The notes: generated from the sequence alone by a model not told the origin. Shown: positions 53,538 through 63,465, counted from the stretch's first letter. The stretch is 64,000 nucleotides of DNA from Butyricicoccus sp. (GCA_017886875.1 JAGHIZ010000111.1:62001-126000), one strand, 5' to 3'. Made by a program: numbers and translations.

Positions 53538-56180
53538 TTATCCAAGCTGTTCATTAACTATATTGTTTACAGCTTCAAGAGCTTCTTCAAGTTTAGCTGG
53601 ACTTTTACCGCCTGCAGTAGCGTTATCTGGACGACCACCGCCGCCGCCGCCACAAATTGCAGCAGTTGCTTTTACAATTTTACCAGCATGAGCACCAAGT
53701 TTAACAGCCTCAGCACCACATACACAAAGGAATTGAACCTTATCACCATTTACACTAGATAATACGGCTACCATTTTAGGGTATTTTTCCTTAATAGTAT
53801 CGCCCATTTGACGCATTGTATCAACACTTACATCATCAAGCTTAACAGCAACAACATTTACGCCCTTAACATCACGAGATAAATTAAACAGGTCTACAAG
53901 CTGCATATTAGCAAGTTTTGCAGAAAGTTTTTCAATATTCTTATTCATTTCACGAATATCACTCATAACCTGCTCAACTTTATTAACAAGGTCGGCTGGA
54001 GTTGTTTTAAGTGCTTTAGCGGTTTCAATTAATGTATGTTGTTTTTCGTTAATAAAGTTTAATACACCCTTACCAGTGATAGCCTCAATACGTCTTACAC
54101 CAGCTGCGACAGATGCTTCACCAATGATTTTAAATATGCCAGCCTTAGCAGTATTGCTTAGATGTGTACCGCCACAAAGCTCTATTGAAAAATCGCCAGC
54201 CTGTACAACACGAACAGTTGAACCATACTTTTCACCAAATAGAGCCATTGCACCACGTTTTTTAGCTTCATCTATTGGCATTTCTTCAGTGATTACATCA
54301 TAGCCTTCTAAAATTGCATCATTTACCATATTTTCAACTTTTTCAAGTTCTTCAGGTGTTAAACCAGAGAAATGAGTAAAGTCAAAGCGAATATGGTCAG
54401 CATAAGTATAAGAACCAGCCTGTTCTACATGAGTACCTAAAACAGTACGCAAAGCCTTTTGTAGTAAGTGTGTTGCTGTATGAGAACGAGCGATTGCCTG
54501 ACGGCGAGCCATGTCTATTTTAGCACATACAGTTTCATCAACAGAAATAGTACCCTCTTCAACCTTACCAGTGTGTAAAAACTTTCCATCTTTGGTTTTC
54601 TGCACATCATTTATAACAACAACACCATTTTTACCAGTTAAAGTACCATGGTCAGGTACCTGTCCACCAGATTCAGCATAGAAAGGAGTTTGGTCAAGTA
54701 CAACTGTTACAGTATCACCTTTGTTAGCAGTACCAGAAAGCTCACCACTTACAACAAGTGCAAGAATTTTTGCATCTTCTTCAAAAATAGTGTAACCATC
54801 AAAACGAGTTTTAATTGACTTGTCAAGACCTAAGTCCTCACTAGCCCAACCAAGGTCACCCATCTTTTTGCGGTCTTCTCTTGCACGATTACGCTGTTCG
54901 TCCATAAGAGCATCAAAACCAGCTCTATCTGTAGTCATGCCCTGTTCTTCTAAAATTTCAAGAGTTAAGTCAATTGGGAAACCATAGGTATCATAAAGCT
55001 TAAATGCATCAGCTGCAGGCAGTTCAGTTTTATTTTCAGCCTTAACAGCAGCAATCATATCATTTAAAATAGATAAACCAGCGTCAATAGTTGCATCAAA
55101 ACGAGCTTCTTCCATTTCGATAACCTTATGGATATAATCGCTCTTTTCCTTTAGTTCTGGATATGCATCACCGCTTTCAGCAATTACAGTATCACAAACT
55201 TCCTTTAAGAATGGGCGATTGATACCAAGTAATTTACCATGACGAGCCGCACGACGAAGTAAACGACGAAGTACATAGCCACGACCTTCATTAGAAGGAA
55301 TAACGCCATCACAAACCATCATTACAGTTGAGCGAATGTGGTCAGTAATTACACGAAGGGATATATCTTTGTTTTCATCTTGATGATATTCAACGCCAGC
55401 AATTTTTTCAATATGCTTCATGATATTGCGAACGGTGTCAACCTCGAATAGAGAACCTACACCCTGCACAACACAAGCCAGACGTTCAAGTCCCATACCA
55501 GTATCAATATTTTTTTGAACAAGATCTGTATAATTGCCGTTACCGTCATTATCGAACTGGGAGAATACATTGTTCCAAACTTCCATATAACGGTCACAGT
55601 CACAGCCTACAGTACAGCCTTCTTTACCACAGCCGAATTGTTCTCCACGGTCAAAGTAAATTTCAGAACATGGACCACATGGACCAGAACCATGTTCCCA
55701 GAAGTTATCAGCCTTACCAAAACGGAAAATACGCTCAGCAGGAATACCAATTTCCTTATTCCAGATTTCAAAAGCTTCATCATCATTTTCATAAATAGAT
55801 GGATAAAGTAAATTAGGGTCAATACCAACCCATTCTGGAGAGGTTAAAAATTCCCAGCTCCAAGCAATAGCTTCACGCTTAAAGTAATCACCAAATGAGA
55901 AGTTACCCAACATTTCAAAGAAAGTGCCATGACGAGCAGTTTTACCTACATTTTCAATATCACCTGTACGAATACATTTTTGACATGTAGTAACTCTATG
56001 GCAAGGTGGTTCAATTTCACCTTTGAAGTATGGTTTCATAGGAGCCATACCAGAGTTAATTAAAAGCAAAGAAGCGTCATTTTGTGGAACAAGTGAAAAA
56101 CTTGGTAAACGCAAATGTTTTTTGCTTTCAAAGAATTTGAGATACATTTCACGAAGCTCATTTAAGCCTCTATACTGCAT
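53538..56180 (-). CDS. alaS: Alanyl-tRNA synthetase
   Basis: An 880-residue class II synthetase. The catalytic core is at the N-terminus (LPSFSLVPQNDASLLLINSGMAPMKPYF), with a Cys-rich insertion (CGKEGCTVGCDCDR), the editing domain with HTATHLLQKAL and the metal Cys/His in CGGTH, and a Gly-rich C-terminal domain (CGGGGGGRPDNATAGG). The start at 56180 is set by GGAGG nine bases upstream and by the family N-terminus; the 21 upstream codons lie in the T-box terminator. Controlled by the T-box leader. Confidence 0.97.
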   Translation of the reverse strand: MQYRGLNELREMYLKFFESKKHLRLPSFSLVPQNDASLLLINSGMAPMKPYFKGEIEPPCHRVTTCQKCIRTGDIENVGKTARHGTFFEMLGNFSFGDYFKREAIAWSWEFLTSPEWVGIDPNLLYPSIYENDDEAFEIWNKEIGIPAERIFRFGKADNFWEHGSGPCGPCSEIYFDRGEQFGCGKEGCTVGCDCDRYMEVWNNVFSQFDNDGNGNYTDLVQKNIDTGMGLERLACVVQGVGSLFEVDTVRNIMKHIEKIAGVEYHQDENKDISLRVITDHIRSTVMMVCDGVIPSNEGRGYVLRRLLRRAARHGKLLGINRPFLKEVCDTVIAESGDAYPELKEKSDYIHKVIEMEEARFDATIDAGLSILNDMIAAVKAENKTELPAADAFKLYDTYGFPIDLTLEILEEQGMTTDRAGFDALMDEQRNRAREDRKKMGDLGWASEDLGLDKSIKTRFDGYTIFEEDAKILALVVSGELSGTANKGDTVTVVLDQTPFYAESGGQVPDHGTLTGKNGVVVINDVQKTKDGKFLHTGKVEEGTISVDETVCAKIDMARRQAIARSHTATHLLQKALRTVLGTHVEQAGSYTYADHIRFDFTHFSGLTPEELEKVENMVNDAILEGYDVITEEMPIDEAKKRGAMALFGEKYGSTVRVVQAGDFSIELCGGTHLSNTAKAGIFKIIGEASVAAGVRRIEAITGKGVLNFINEKQHTLIETAKALKTTPADLVNKVEQVMSDIREMNKNIEKLSAKLANMQLVDLFNLSRDVKGVNVVAVKLDDVSVDTMRQMGDTIKEKYPKMVAVLSSVNGDKVQFLCVCGAEAVKLGAHAGKIVKATAAICGGGGGGRPDNATAGGKSPAKLEEALEAVNNIVNEQLG

Positions 56181-56207
56181 GATTTCATTCCTCCAATAGA
56201 TAAAATT

Positions 56208-56440
56208 AAAGCCTTCACCCCAAAAACATAGGGGCGAAGGCAAAGTTCACGGTACCACCCTAATTACTGCTAAAGAGCAATATCTCAGGTTTCCTATAAC
56301 GCAGGAAATACGTTCTGCTTGAGTTCACAGAAAGCTCAGAAGTAGCTGCAATAGTCGTTTGACCAAGGGTTTTCACCAGTCCCCTCTCTCTTTAGGTTAC
56401 TTTACTATTGCTCGTTTCGTCACAGCCAATAACATATCAA
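56208..56440 (-). promoter_or_regulatory. T-box leader of alaS, with terminator/antiterminator
   Basis: On the minus strand, the leader contains the T-box core AGGGTGGTACCGTG (56262-56249) that pairs with the uncharged tRNA acceptor end, directly followed by a strong terminator, GCCTTCGCCCC ... GGGGTGAAGGC (56241-56211). Upstream, AGCAATAG and CTATTGC can close stem I. Together with the downstream gene this indicates a tRNA-Ala sensing leader. The specifier codon could not be assigned by eye. Confidence 0.92.
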
Positions 56441-56451
56441 AACACAATATA

Positions 56452-56479
56452 ATTATAACATATTTTGTTTTTCTGTCAA
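56452..56479 (-). promoter_or_regulatory. Promoter of the alaS T-box transcript
   Basis: On the minus strand, consensus TTGACA (56479-56474), a 16-bp spacer and TATAAT (56457-56452), just downstream of the U32 gene stop. Confidence 0.85.
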
Positions 56480-57694
56480 TTAATTTTTCTCACGTCTTAA
56501 AATAGCAAATTCATCAACTTCAAATGGAAATTCCACAGTAAACTTCATTTCTGGGTGTGGGAAAACCTCACAAACCTCACATTTTTCATTTACTATGCCA
56601 TTTGCAGTAAATCTATAAGGTGCTTTGTTTGGCTGTACAAGTTCAAGTTCTTGACCTGCATAAAATCTGTTTTTAAGAGTAAATGTAGCTTTATTACCAT
56701 CAATTTTAAATGGCATACCAGTAACTTCCCAATCTCTGATATACTGGTTATTTTCATAAAATTGCCCCTCTTTGTCACCAAAATAGAAACCTGTATAATA
56801 ATTTCTGTGACTTACCTTACCAATTTCATCGTGGATATCTTGAGGAAGAACAAAACCAGAAGGATTTTCACAGTAAGCATCAACCGCACGACGATATGCA
56901 GAAGTTATACCAGCTGCATAATATGCAGTTTTATTTCTACCTTCAATTTTAAAAGATGTAATACCAGCATCAACAAGTTCAGGTATATGTTCAATCATAC
57001 ACATATCTTTTGAGTTATAAAGATATGTACCGCCCTCACCTTCAACCACTGGGAAGTATTCATTAGGGCGTTTTTCTTCAACTAAGCTGTATTTCCAGCG
57101 GCAAGGCTGAGCACATGCACCATGGTTAGCATCACGACCAGTCAAATACTGAGATATTAAACAGCGACCAGAATAAGAAATACACATAGCACCATGTACA
57201 AAAGCTTCTATTTCAAGTTCTTTAGGTGTTTTTTGACGAATTTCCTTAATATCTTCTAAACTAAGCTCACGAGCTAAAACAATTCTTTCTGCACCTTGTT
57301 CTGCCCAATAATTAGCAGCCTCATAGTTTAAAATACTTGTTTGAGTGCTAATATGAAGTGGTACTTTAGGAGCATATTTTCTAGCCATTGAAATAGTACC
57401 AACATCAGCTACAATAATTGCATCAGCATTAACATTTTGTAAATACTCAAAATATGCAGGCATTTGTTTAATATCTTCATTTGTTGGTATAATATTTGCT
57501 GTTATATAGCATTTTACGCCATGACTATGAGCATATTCAATAGCATTTTTCATATCTTCTTCATTGAAATTGCCAGCAGCAGCTCTCATACCAAAAGATT
57601 TACCAGACATATAAACTGCATCAGCACCATATGCTATAGCAAAACGCATTTTTTCAAAATCACCAGCAGGTGATAAAATTTCAGGTTTAAACAT
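56480..57694 (-). CDS. U32-family protein, probable tRNA uridine-hydroxylation factor (TrhP-like)
   Basis: A 404-residue peptidase-U32-family protein. It begins with KPEILSPAGDFEKMRFAIAYGADAVYM and has the U32 signature EAFVHGAMCISYSGRCLIS, a Cys cluster (CAQPCRWKY) and a C-terminal barrel domain. Members next to mltG (Bacillus yrrN/yrrO) are tied to 5-hydroxyuridine formation in tRNA, so the old peptidase name is probably misleading. The start at 57694 has GGAGA upstream; an open frame 17 codons longer runs back into the mltG terminator. Confidence 0.85.
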   Translation of the reverse strand: MFKPEILSPAGDFEKMRFAIAYGADAVYMSGKSFGMRAAAGNFNEEDMKNAIEYAHSHGVKCYITANIIPTNEDIKQMPAYFEYLQNVNADAIIVADVGTISMARKYAPKVPLHISTQTSILNYEAANYWAEQGAERIVLARELSLEDIKEIRQKTPKELEIEAFVHGAMCISYSGRCLISQYLTGRDANHGACAQPCRWKYSLVEEKRPNEYFPVVEGEGGTYLYNSKDMCMIEHIPELVDAGITSFKIEGRNKTAYYAAGITSAYRRAVDAYCENPSGFVLPQDIHDEIGKVSHRNYYTGFYFGDKEGQFYENNQYIRDWEVTGMPFKIDGNKATFTLKNRFYAGQELELVQPNKAPYRFTANGIVNEKCEVCEVFPHPEMKFTVEFPFEVDEFAILRREKN

Positions 57695-57727
57695 AATATT
57701 TCTCCAATCAAATTTAAAAAATGAAAG

Positions 57728-57760
57728 TAAAGAACCTGCAAACATTTTACAGGTTCTTTA
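57728..57760 (-). terminator. Terminator-like hairpin between mltG and the U32 gene
   Basis: TAAAGAACCTG ... CAGGTTCTTTA, an 11-bp perfect stem with an 11-nt loop, followed on the minus strand by CTTTCATTTTTT. It probably reduces but does not abolish read-through from mltG. Confidence 0.7.
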
Positions 57761-57766
57761 TAAATT

Positions 57767-58900
57767 TTAAGAATTAGAATTTTTAGCCTCAGCGAAAGCT
57801 TTTTCAGCTTTTTCTTTATTTTGTTCATGCTTACTATTAGTAGATGCAAATAGATGTGAACCATCAGGCATAGCAACATAGAAATAATAATCATGTTCAT
57901 CAGGGTGAGTTGCCGCATAAAGTGCATTATAACCAGGATTACAAATAGGTGTTGGTGGCAAACCTTTATGCAGATATGTGTTATAAGGTGTATCGGTTTG
58001 CAAATCAGCTTTTGTAAGTTCACCGCTTGTTCTTCCCAAGCCATAAAGCAAAGAAGCATCTATTTCAAGATAAGGGAATTTTGAACTATTTAAACGATTG
58101 TGAATAACACCAGAAATCATTGCAAATTCTTCTGGAACTTTTGCTTCACGCTCAATAAGTGAGGCAATTATAACCGCTTCTTCTATGCTGATACCAAGTT
58201 CTTCTGCACCACTTATAATATTTTCATCAAAGCGATTATCAAAGTTATTAAGCATTTTATTTATAACATCTTTGACAGCATCACCATTTTTATAGAAAGT
58301 ATAGGTATCTGGGAACAAATAACCCTCAAGCCAATTTTGAGATGGTGGAAGTTTGTCTTGTAAAAATTCATGTTTAAAAGGATAATTGTTTAACGCCTCA
58401 TCAAGAGCTTCTGCAGAACATACACCTTTTTCAACAAAAGTTTCTTTAATTTGTGCTATTGTATATCCTTCAGGTATAGTAACTGTTACCGTATCTTGTG
58501 TAGCTGTATTTCTAAGACTTCTCGCTATTTGAGCATAGTCCATAGAAGGTGAAAGTTGATATGAACCCGCTAAAACATCGCCATCTTTATCAGTTACTAA
58601 TAAAAAGATTTTAAATACAAGACCATAGTTAACAACATCTTTTTTATCAAGTTCACCGCTTAACTTTGATAGCTTAGTATTTTCAGGAACCTCTAATATA
58701 ATATCTTTATCATCTTTTACAAATGCAAATACATCATTTGCAACAAATATTGCAATCAAAGATAAAACTATTGATATCAATAAAATAGTTATAAGATACA
58801 CAAGTGTTGATACACAACCCTTATTTTCTTTTTTTTGATTATTTTGTTGTAATGGTTCATAATCATCATAATCATCGTATTGCATATTATTTTGATTCAT
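57767..58900 (-). CDS. mltG: Endolytic peptidoglycan transglycosylase MltG
   Basis: A 377-residue single-pass membrane enzyme that cuts nascent glycan strands. A charged, Asn/Gln-rich cytoplasmic head is followed by one transmembrane helix (~residues 30-55), then the YceG domain with catalytic Glu in ASLIEREA, YPYLEIDASLLYGLG, and a C-terminal NPGYNALYAATHPDEHDYY motif. Position before the U32 gene is conserved in Firmicutes. Confidence 0.95.
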   Translation of the reverse strand: MNQNNMQYDDYDDYEPLQQNNQKKENKGCVSTLVYLITILLISIVLSLIAIFVANDVFAFVKDDKDIILEVPENTKLSKLSGELDKKDVVNYGLVFKIFLLVTDKDGDVLAGSYQLSPSMDYAQIARSLRNTATQDTVTVTIPEGYTIAQIKETFVEKGVCSAEALDEALNNYPFKHEFLQDKLPPSQNWLEGYLFPDTYTFYKNGDAVKDVINKMLNNFDNRFDENIISGAEELGISIEEAVIIASLIEREAKVPEEFAMISGVIHNRLNSSKFPYLEIDASLLYGLGRTSGELTKADLQTDTPYNTYLHKGLPPTPICNPGYNALYAATHPDEHDYYFYVAMPDGSHLFASTNSKHEQNKEKAEKAFAEAKNSNS

Positions 58901-58909
58901 AAAACACTC

Positions 58910-59809
58910 CTAAATAACTTTAAATACTGTTTTTGCTAAAAAAGAAATTATAAATACTATTGCACCTAAATTAAGTGTCAATATACAAACAGCTTGTTTT
59001 GGCGGTCTGTTAGAAGGTTTAAAACGAGGAACTCTACCAGATAGAAGTAATTTTTCAGTGCTTACAAGTGCCATATATATAAATATAAGCAATATAAATA
59101 AAGATACAGGTATAATATATTTCCATATGCCAAAAGCACTATATGTATCAGTAAGCCAAATCATAAATAAATAACACAAATCATTTACTATATGAGTGAT
59201 AACAGAATACCATATAGATTTAAATATATATGTAAGCCAAGCAAGTACCAAACCCAAAACAAACGCACCAGCGAAAGTATAAAATGATAAATAAAGCATA
59301 GCAAAAACAAGAGCTGAAAGTATAATTGCTATTTTAGTGCCTGCATAACGAGAAAAAACAGTAAATAAAACACCACGAAAATATATTTCTTTTATAAAAG
59401 CTGGTATTATTATAAGAAATATCAAATATAAAATAAAGTCTTTCTGAATATCACGTGCACCAATACCTAGTATATTTACACCTGAAACATCTTGATTTCC
59501 TATATTTAGTGAAAGTAAATTTAAAAGAAATGACACTAAACAAGTTATTACACCTAAATATATTGCAAAACGTATGTTTTTAGATTTAAGTTGAGAAGTT
59601 GAAGCAGGTATTTTAATTTTATTATTACCTCTTATAAGCAAAATCATAAATACAGTAGGTATAAAAAATGCGAGTATTTCAGAAAACAAAATATCAATTA
59701 CAAATGAGTTATTTCTAAACATTTTAGCTACTGAATCAGACGCTATAAGTATGCAAAAACAGATATAAGCTGACAATCCAGACAAAAATGCTGATTTATG
59801 TTTAATCAA
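58910..59809 (-). CDS. CPBP-family intramembrane protease-like protein
   Basis: A 299-residue protein with about eight membrane segments and the CPBP (Abi/Rce1-like) domain in its second half. The first motif reads KEIYFRG where the family usually has EExxxR, so one of the two glutamates is replaced by Lys; the later HIVNDL motif (HxxxD/N) is kept. Activity is therefore uncertain. The start is a TTG that overlaps the preceding stop (TTGA), with AGGTGA seven bases upstream. Family role here is unknown. Confidence 0.75.
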   Translation of the reverse strand: MIKHKSAFLSGLSAYICFCILIASDSVAKMFRNNSFVIDILFSEILAFFIPTVFMILLIRGNNKIKIPASTSQLKSKNIRFAIYLGVITCLVSFLLNLLSLNIGNQDVSGVNILGIGARDIQKDFILYLIFLIIIPAFIKEIYFRGVLFTVFSRYAGTKIAIILSALVFAMLYLSFYTFAGAFVLGLVLAWLTYIFKSIWYSVITHIVNDLCYLFMIWLTDTYSAFGIWKYIIPVSLFILLIFIYMALVSTEKLLLSGRVPRFKPSNRPPKQAVCILTLNLGAIVFIISFLAKTVFKVI

Positions 59810-60369
59810 ATACTAATCACCTGACTTTCTGTAAATATAAAATCGCATGGTATATCATGATTTTCAGCAAAAACGCTTTTTAATATTCTGTTATCATAAC
59901 ATAAAACGGCTTTTTTGGCGTTTGTTTTAGCAAGAAAACGGTCATAATATCCACCGCCATAACCCAATCTATTACCGTTTTTATCTGTAGCAAGGCAAGG
60001 TATAATACATAAATCTATATCATTTTCTTCAATTAATTGACAATTTGAATTAGGCTCTAATATACCATAATTTCCAGTTTCTAAATCATCTAAAGATAAT
60101 ATTTTATGAGCAGTCATTATACCACAACTAATTGTTTTAGGCACACATACAGTTTTATTATTTTTTAGTGCATATTTTATTATATCAGTAGTATTTATTT
60201 CTGTATCAAATGAGCAATAACAAAAAATACAATCAGCCTTTTTAAAAACATCACTTTCTATAACTCTTTTTGTAATGTTTTCATCATTAGTCTTTCTTAC
60301 ATAAAGAGAAAGAGCATTTCTTTGCTCTTTCATCTTTTTTCGTAATAATTTTTTATTCTGCTGGCACAT
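59806..60369 (-). CDS. 5-formyltetrahydrofolate cyclo-ligase
   Basis: A 187-residue enzyme (YgfA/MTHFS family) that converts 5-formyl-THF to 5,10-methenyl-THF with ATP. It has an N-terminal KKLLRKKMKEQRNAL, FCYCSFDTEINT, and the signature GNRLGYGGGYYDRFL. The start is uncertain: the ATG at 60369 overlaps the DJ-1 gene end by 17 bp and gives the usual N-terminus, but no strong ribosome site is seen; the frame stays open upstream. Confidence 0.88.
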   Translation of the reverse strand: MCQQNKKLLRKKMKEQRNALSLYVRKTNDENITKRVIESDVFKKADCIFCYCSFDTEINTTDIIKYALKNNKTVCVPKTISCGIMTAHKILSLDDLETGNYGILEPNSNCQLIEENDIDLCIIPCLATDKNGNRLGYGGGYYDRFLAKTNAKKAVLCYDNRILKSVFAENHDIPCDFIFTESQVISI

Positions 60370-60904
60370 AACAAATAGCATCAGCGACTTGTTTAGCAGC
60401 AGCATCACCCATAATAGCTGTACATAAAGCTAAAGCAAAGTCCATAGCACCACCTAAAGCACGACCAGTAATTATTTTGCCATCAACACAGCAATTCTGA
60501 TGAACAACAGTAGCTAATGTCATACCGTCCTCCATGCCTGGGTAACAAATTGCCTTTTTGTGCTTTAATAAATCCATTGAACCTAAAATAACTGATGGTG
60601 CAGCACAAATAGCACCGATATAACGGTCATTATCTGCACAATATCTAACTAATTTATGCACAAATTCTGAATTATTAAGATTTATAGAACCTGGCATACC
60701 TCCTGGTAAAACAACCATTTCAGTATCTTCAAAGCAAACATCTTCTGGTAAAATGTCAGCAACTATAGGCACATTATGAGAGCTAGTAACAGTTTTACCA
60801 GTAATACCAACTGTTTTAACTTCTGCACCTGCACGACGAAGTAAATCAACAGGTGTTAATGCCTCTACTTCTTCAAATCCATCAGCTAAAAGAACATATA
60901 CCAT
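60353..60904 (-). CDS. DJ-1/PfpI-family protein (YajL/ThiJ-like)
   Basis: A 183-residue class I glutamine-amidotransferase-fold protein. It has ADGFEEVEALTPVDLLRRAG (conserved Glu), the nucleophile elbow Cys in GAICAAPS, and CYPGMED. Such proteins protect against carbonyl or oxidative damage; the exact reaction is debated. GGAGATG precedes the ATG. It lies between a GNAT gene and 5-FCL in a run of closely spaced genes. Confidence 0.9.
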   Translation of the reverse strand: MVYVLLADGFEEVEALTPVDLLRRAGAEVKTVGITGKTVTSSHNVPIVADILPEDVCFEDTEMVVLPGGMPGSINLNNSEFVHKLVRYCADNDRYIGAICAAPSVILGSMDLLKHKKAICYPGMEDGMTLATVVHQNCCVDGKIITGRALGGAMDFALALCTAIMGDAAAKQVADAICYVPAE

Positions 60905-60921
60905 TTTAAAACATCTCCTTA

Positions 60922-61767
60922 TTAGTTTAACATTAAGTTTATATATCCAGTGTTTTTATTATTATATTTACGTATACACCCTAAAGTATACACATTATCA
61001 AATTGCAAGCCTGATAACTTACAATTTGGAGTTTTAAAATACTTTTGCAGATTAGAAATACAAATATCTTTATAGCCTTGTTTAAATAAAAGCTCTTGAG
61101 CGTAAAAACTGTTGTCATCTAACCAGATAAAAGCATAGCCTATAAACTCATTTTGCATATTGTACATACAAAGAGCTTGACCACCGCAATTATAAAATAA
61201 ATCAATTTGTTTTTGCCATTCGGCTTTATCACGCATTATATGATATTTATTATCTGTCATTAGATTATATAAAGCCTGCATATTATCTATATCCTCAGCT
61301 TTTGATATAAATATTTTATCATCACATTCAATATAATTATCAAGCTTTATTTCAGATATATTAAACATTGGTTTATAATCAAACTTTGCATAAAAATCAA
61401 AAAGCCACTGTTCTTGAGGTATCAATATAGATGCAGATACATTATTTTTCTTATCAAGCTCAAAGCTATAATTTAAAAGCTTATCCATAAGATGTTGTCT
61501 GCGATAATCTTTATGTGTACAAGCACCATAAATATATGTTACCTGCTCTATTTTATCGTTATTTTGCATTTTATAAGGCAACATTTGAGCCATAGAACAT
61601 AAAACATTATCTTTAAATAATAATAAATTATATTCTGGTTTATATAATCTATCAAAGAAATATTCATTAAATCCGCTTTCATCTGGAAAGCACATATTCC
61701 AAAGATTTATAACCGCTTTTGTGTCGTTATCGCTTGCAAAACGTATATTTATTTTATTTTCGCACAA
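60922..61767 (-). CDS. GNAT-family N-acetyltransferase
   Basis: A 281-residue acetyltransferase with an N-terminal GNAT domain (NIRFASDNDTKAVINLWNMCF, then motif A-like IYGACTHKDYRRQHLMDKLL) and a second, weaker half reminiscent of Eis-type proteins. The frame opens with a TTG overlapping the DUF2156 gene by 19 bp; no ATG exists near the expected N-terminus. Acceptor unknown. It is paired with the DUF2156 gene. Confidence 0.8.
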   Translation of the reverse strand: MCENKINIRFASDNDTKAVINLWNMCFPDESGFNEYFFDRLYKPEYNLLLFKDNVLCSMAQMLPYKMQNNDKIEQVTYIYGACTHKDYRRQHLMDKLLNYSFELDKKNNVSASILIPQEQWLFDFYAKFDYKPMFNISEIKLDNYIECDDKIFISKAEDIDNMQALYNLMTDNKYHIMRDKAEWQKQIDLFYNCGGQALCMYNMQNEFIGYAFIWLDDNSFYAQELLFKQGYKDICISNLQKYFKTPNCKLSGLQFDNVYTLGCIRKYNNKNTGYINLMLN

Positions 61768-62648
61768 TATTTAACACCCATCATTTCTGGATAATAAGAT
61801 TTTTTAGCCTTTCTAAGACCTTCAAGCCCTAAATCTTCTTCCCTATTAATATATTTAACATGTGTACAATTTCTTTTTACAAATTGCTGATTTATCATTT
61901 GATATGCACCAGCAATATTATGGTCAGCTTTTTCTATCTGCACTACAAACATATCATCAGAAGCCTGAGAGCCAAATGTAAATGCTATTACTTCCCCATC
62001 AAGTCTTAAAACGCCACCTCTAAGGTTTAGAGGCTCAAAATAATTAAGTCCAGCACCTATTGCACAAGTTTCACCCCAAAAAGAGTTATCTCTCATGCAA
62101 CCGTTTTGTTCACACCATTTAATATGGAAATTAAAAGCATCATGTATATTTTCTTTGCTTAAATCTTCATAAGTCCAACGACCTTCATGATTTGCCATAA
62201 ATCTATTCACAAGATTTCTTTTGCTTTGCAGTTTTTTACCTGAAAGCGTTTGAAGTTTTTCGCTTAAATAGATATAATCCCAACCGCCTTCATCAGTATG
62301 ATATTCATATCTATTTGGGAATAAAGTTTCTATTTGTGGTTTCATATCCTCTGCGATAGAACACATTGCAAACTCTATATTATTATCCTTTGCATCTTGC
62401 TCAAGTGTTTTTATCGCATCAGCTAAATCACCTTTACCAATCGGTGCAAGATACATAGTTTTTTTATCATCTGTTGTTTTCATTTTTACAAATAAAAATT
62501 CTTTATAAAAACAGATTTTTGTTTCATAATGTCCACGCCAGATAAATAAATCTGTAAAACAGTGCTCACATAAATGATAATTAACCCACTTTGTGCAATT
62601 TTCAACAAGTTGTTTATCTTCTAGGGTTATATCTCGAAATTCTAACAT
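61749..62648 (-). CDS. DUF2156 (LPG synthase C-terminal-like) protein
   Basis: A 299-residue soluble protein of the DUF2156 type, a duplicated acetyltransferase-like fold related to the aminoacyl-transfer domain of MprF. Visible features are FRDITLEDKQLVENC, FTDLFIWRGHYETK, LQSKRNLVNRF, and a C-terminal YQMINQQFVKRN ... YINREEDLGLEGLRKAKKSYYP. No MprF membrane domain is present. Cotranslated with the GNAT gene. Substrate unknown; an aminoacyl- or acyl-transfer role is inferred. Confidence 0.82.
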   Translation of the reverse strand: MLEFRDITLEDKQLVENCTKWVNYHLCEHCFTDLFIWRGHYETKICFYKEFLFVKMKTTDDKKTMYLAPIGKGDLADAIKTLEQDAKDNNIEFAMCSIAEDMKPQIETLFPNRYEYHTDEGGWDYIYLSEKLQTLSGKKLQSKRNLVNRFMANHEGRWTYEDLSKENIHDAFNFHIKWCEQNGCMRDNSFWGETCAIGAGLNYFEPLNLRGGVLRLDGEVIAFTFGSQASDDMFVVQIEKADHNIAGAYQMINQQFVKRNCTHVKYINREEDLGLEGLRKAKKSYYPEMMGVKYCAKIK

Positions 62649-62678
62649 AAATTCGCTCTTTTCTATTGTCCGATAAAA

Positions 62679-63461
62679 CTATTTATTATTAGTTAGTTTT
62701 TCACGCATTGATTTATAATATTCACGAACTTGACAAGCCTTACCACAGGTCATATTGCCCTCTGTGCATGCACCATCAACACATGATGGGCCAGATTTAG
62801 AAAATAAAGTTGGTGCAACTTCATAAACTAAAGCATACATTTTTTCAGCTAGCTCACGAATTTCCCATTGAGCACGATTGCAACAACGCAGTCTAAAGAA
62901 ATTCTGTAAAGACCTTGCATTTGCAGTCATCATAATTCGTGTTGCACAAGCATTTGGTAGCACATATCTAGCGTCTTCTATAGCTTTTTTTTCAGCCTTA
63001 CTTTTAGCTTTTTTCTCATCAAGACCTTCAGCTAAAAATGCTTTAAAATGCTTTTCCTGAAGAATGGCAGTAAGTTCTTCATATGTACGCTGGTCATCTT
63101 CCATTGCTTTAATAAATTTTTCTTTAGCCTCTGGGATACATTCAATCTCTGGTGGAACTATATATTCAAATCCACGTTCTTTTACATATCTTTGAGATTG
63201 CACACTAAAAGATGCAATTCTATGGCGTGTAATTTGAGCCAAAAGTGAACGAGAAACGCCCTCAATAGCAAAAGAAAAGCTAACATGTTCAATAGGGCTT
63301 TCGTGACCTATCTCAGTTAACATACCCAAAAAAGATGTAACTTTTTCATCTGTAAGACCTTCAAAAATACCGTCAACATCTGTAGATGAGTAACAGTTTT
63401 TTGCAGCACCTGCAATTAATCTTTCTGGGTCAGGTGTATATGCAATTAAACGAACTTTCAT
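62679..63461 (-). CDS. thyX: Flavin-dependent thymidylate synthase
   Basis: A 260-residue ThyX that methylates dUMP with methylene-THF and FAD. The signature RHRxxSxxxxSxR is intact as Arg79-His-Arg ... Arg91, and the C-terminal [22 protein letters not shown] is typical. A Cys-rich tail ([17 protein letters not shown]) extends the protein and may bind metal, as seen in some Clostridial ThyX. Its ribosome site GGGAGG is formed by the last two sense codons of the upstream glycosyltransferase gene. Confidence 0.95.
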   Translation of the reverse strand: MKVRLIAYTPDPERLIAGAAKNCYSSTDVDGIFEGLTDEKVTSFLGMLTEIGHESPIEHVSFSFAIEGVSRSLLAQITRHRIASFSVQSQRYVKERGFEYIVPPEIECIPEAKEKFIKAMEDDQRTYEELTAILQEKHFKAFLAEGLDEKKAKSKAEKKAIEDARYVLPNACATRIMMTANARSLQNFFRLRCCNRAQWEIRELAEKMYALVYEVAPTLFSKSGPSCVDGACTEGNMTCGKACQVREYYKSMREKLTNNK

Positions 63462-63465
63462 TTAT

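Noticed and set aside
56555..57013. 152-codon open frame on the plus strand
   Set aside because: Antisense to the U32-family gene, which has clear family motifs; no independent support.
57634..58059. 141-codon minus-strand frame overlapping mltG
   Set aside because: Out of frame with mltG and the U32 gene, low-complexity Leu/Met/Ile-rich translation, no ribosome site.
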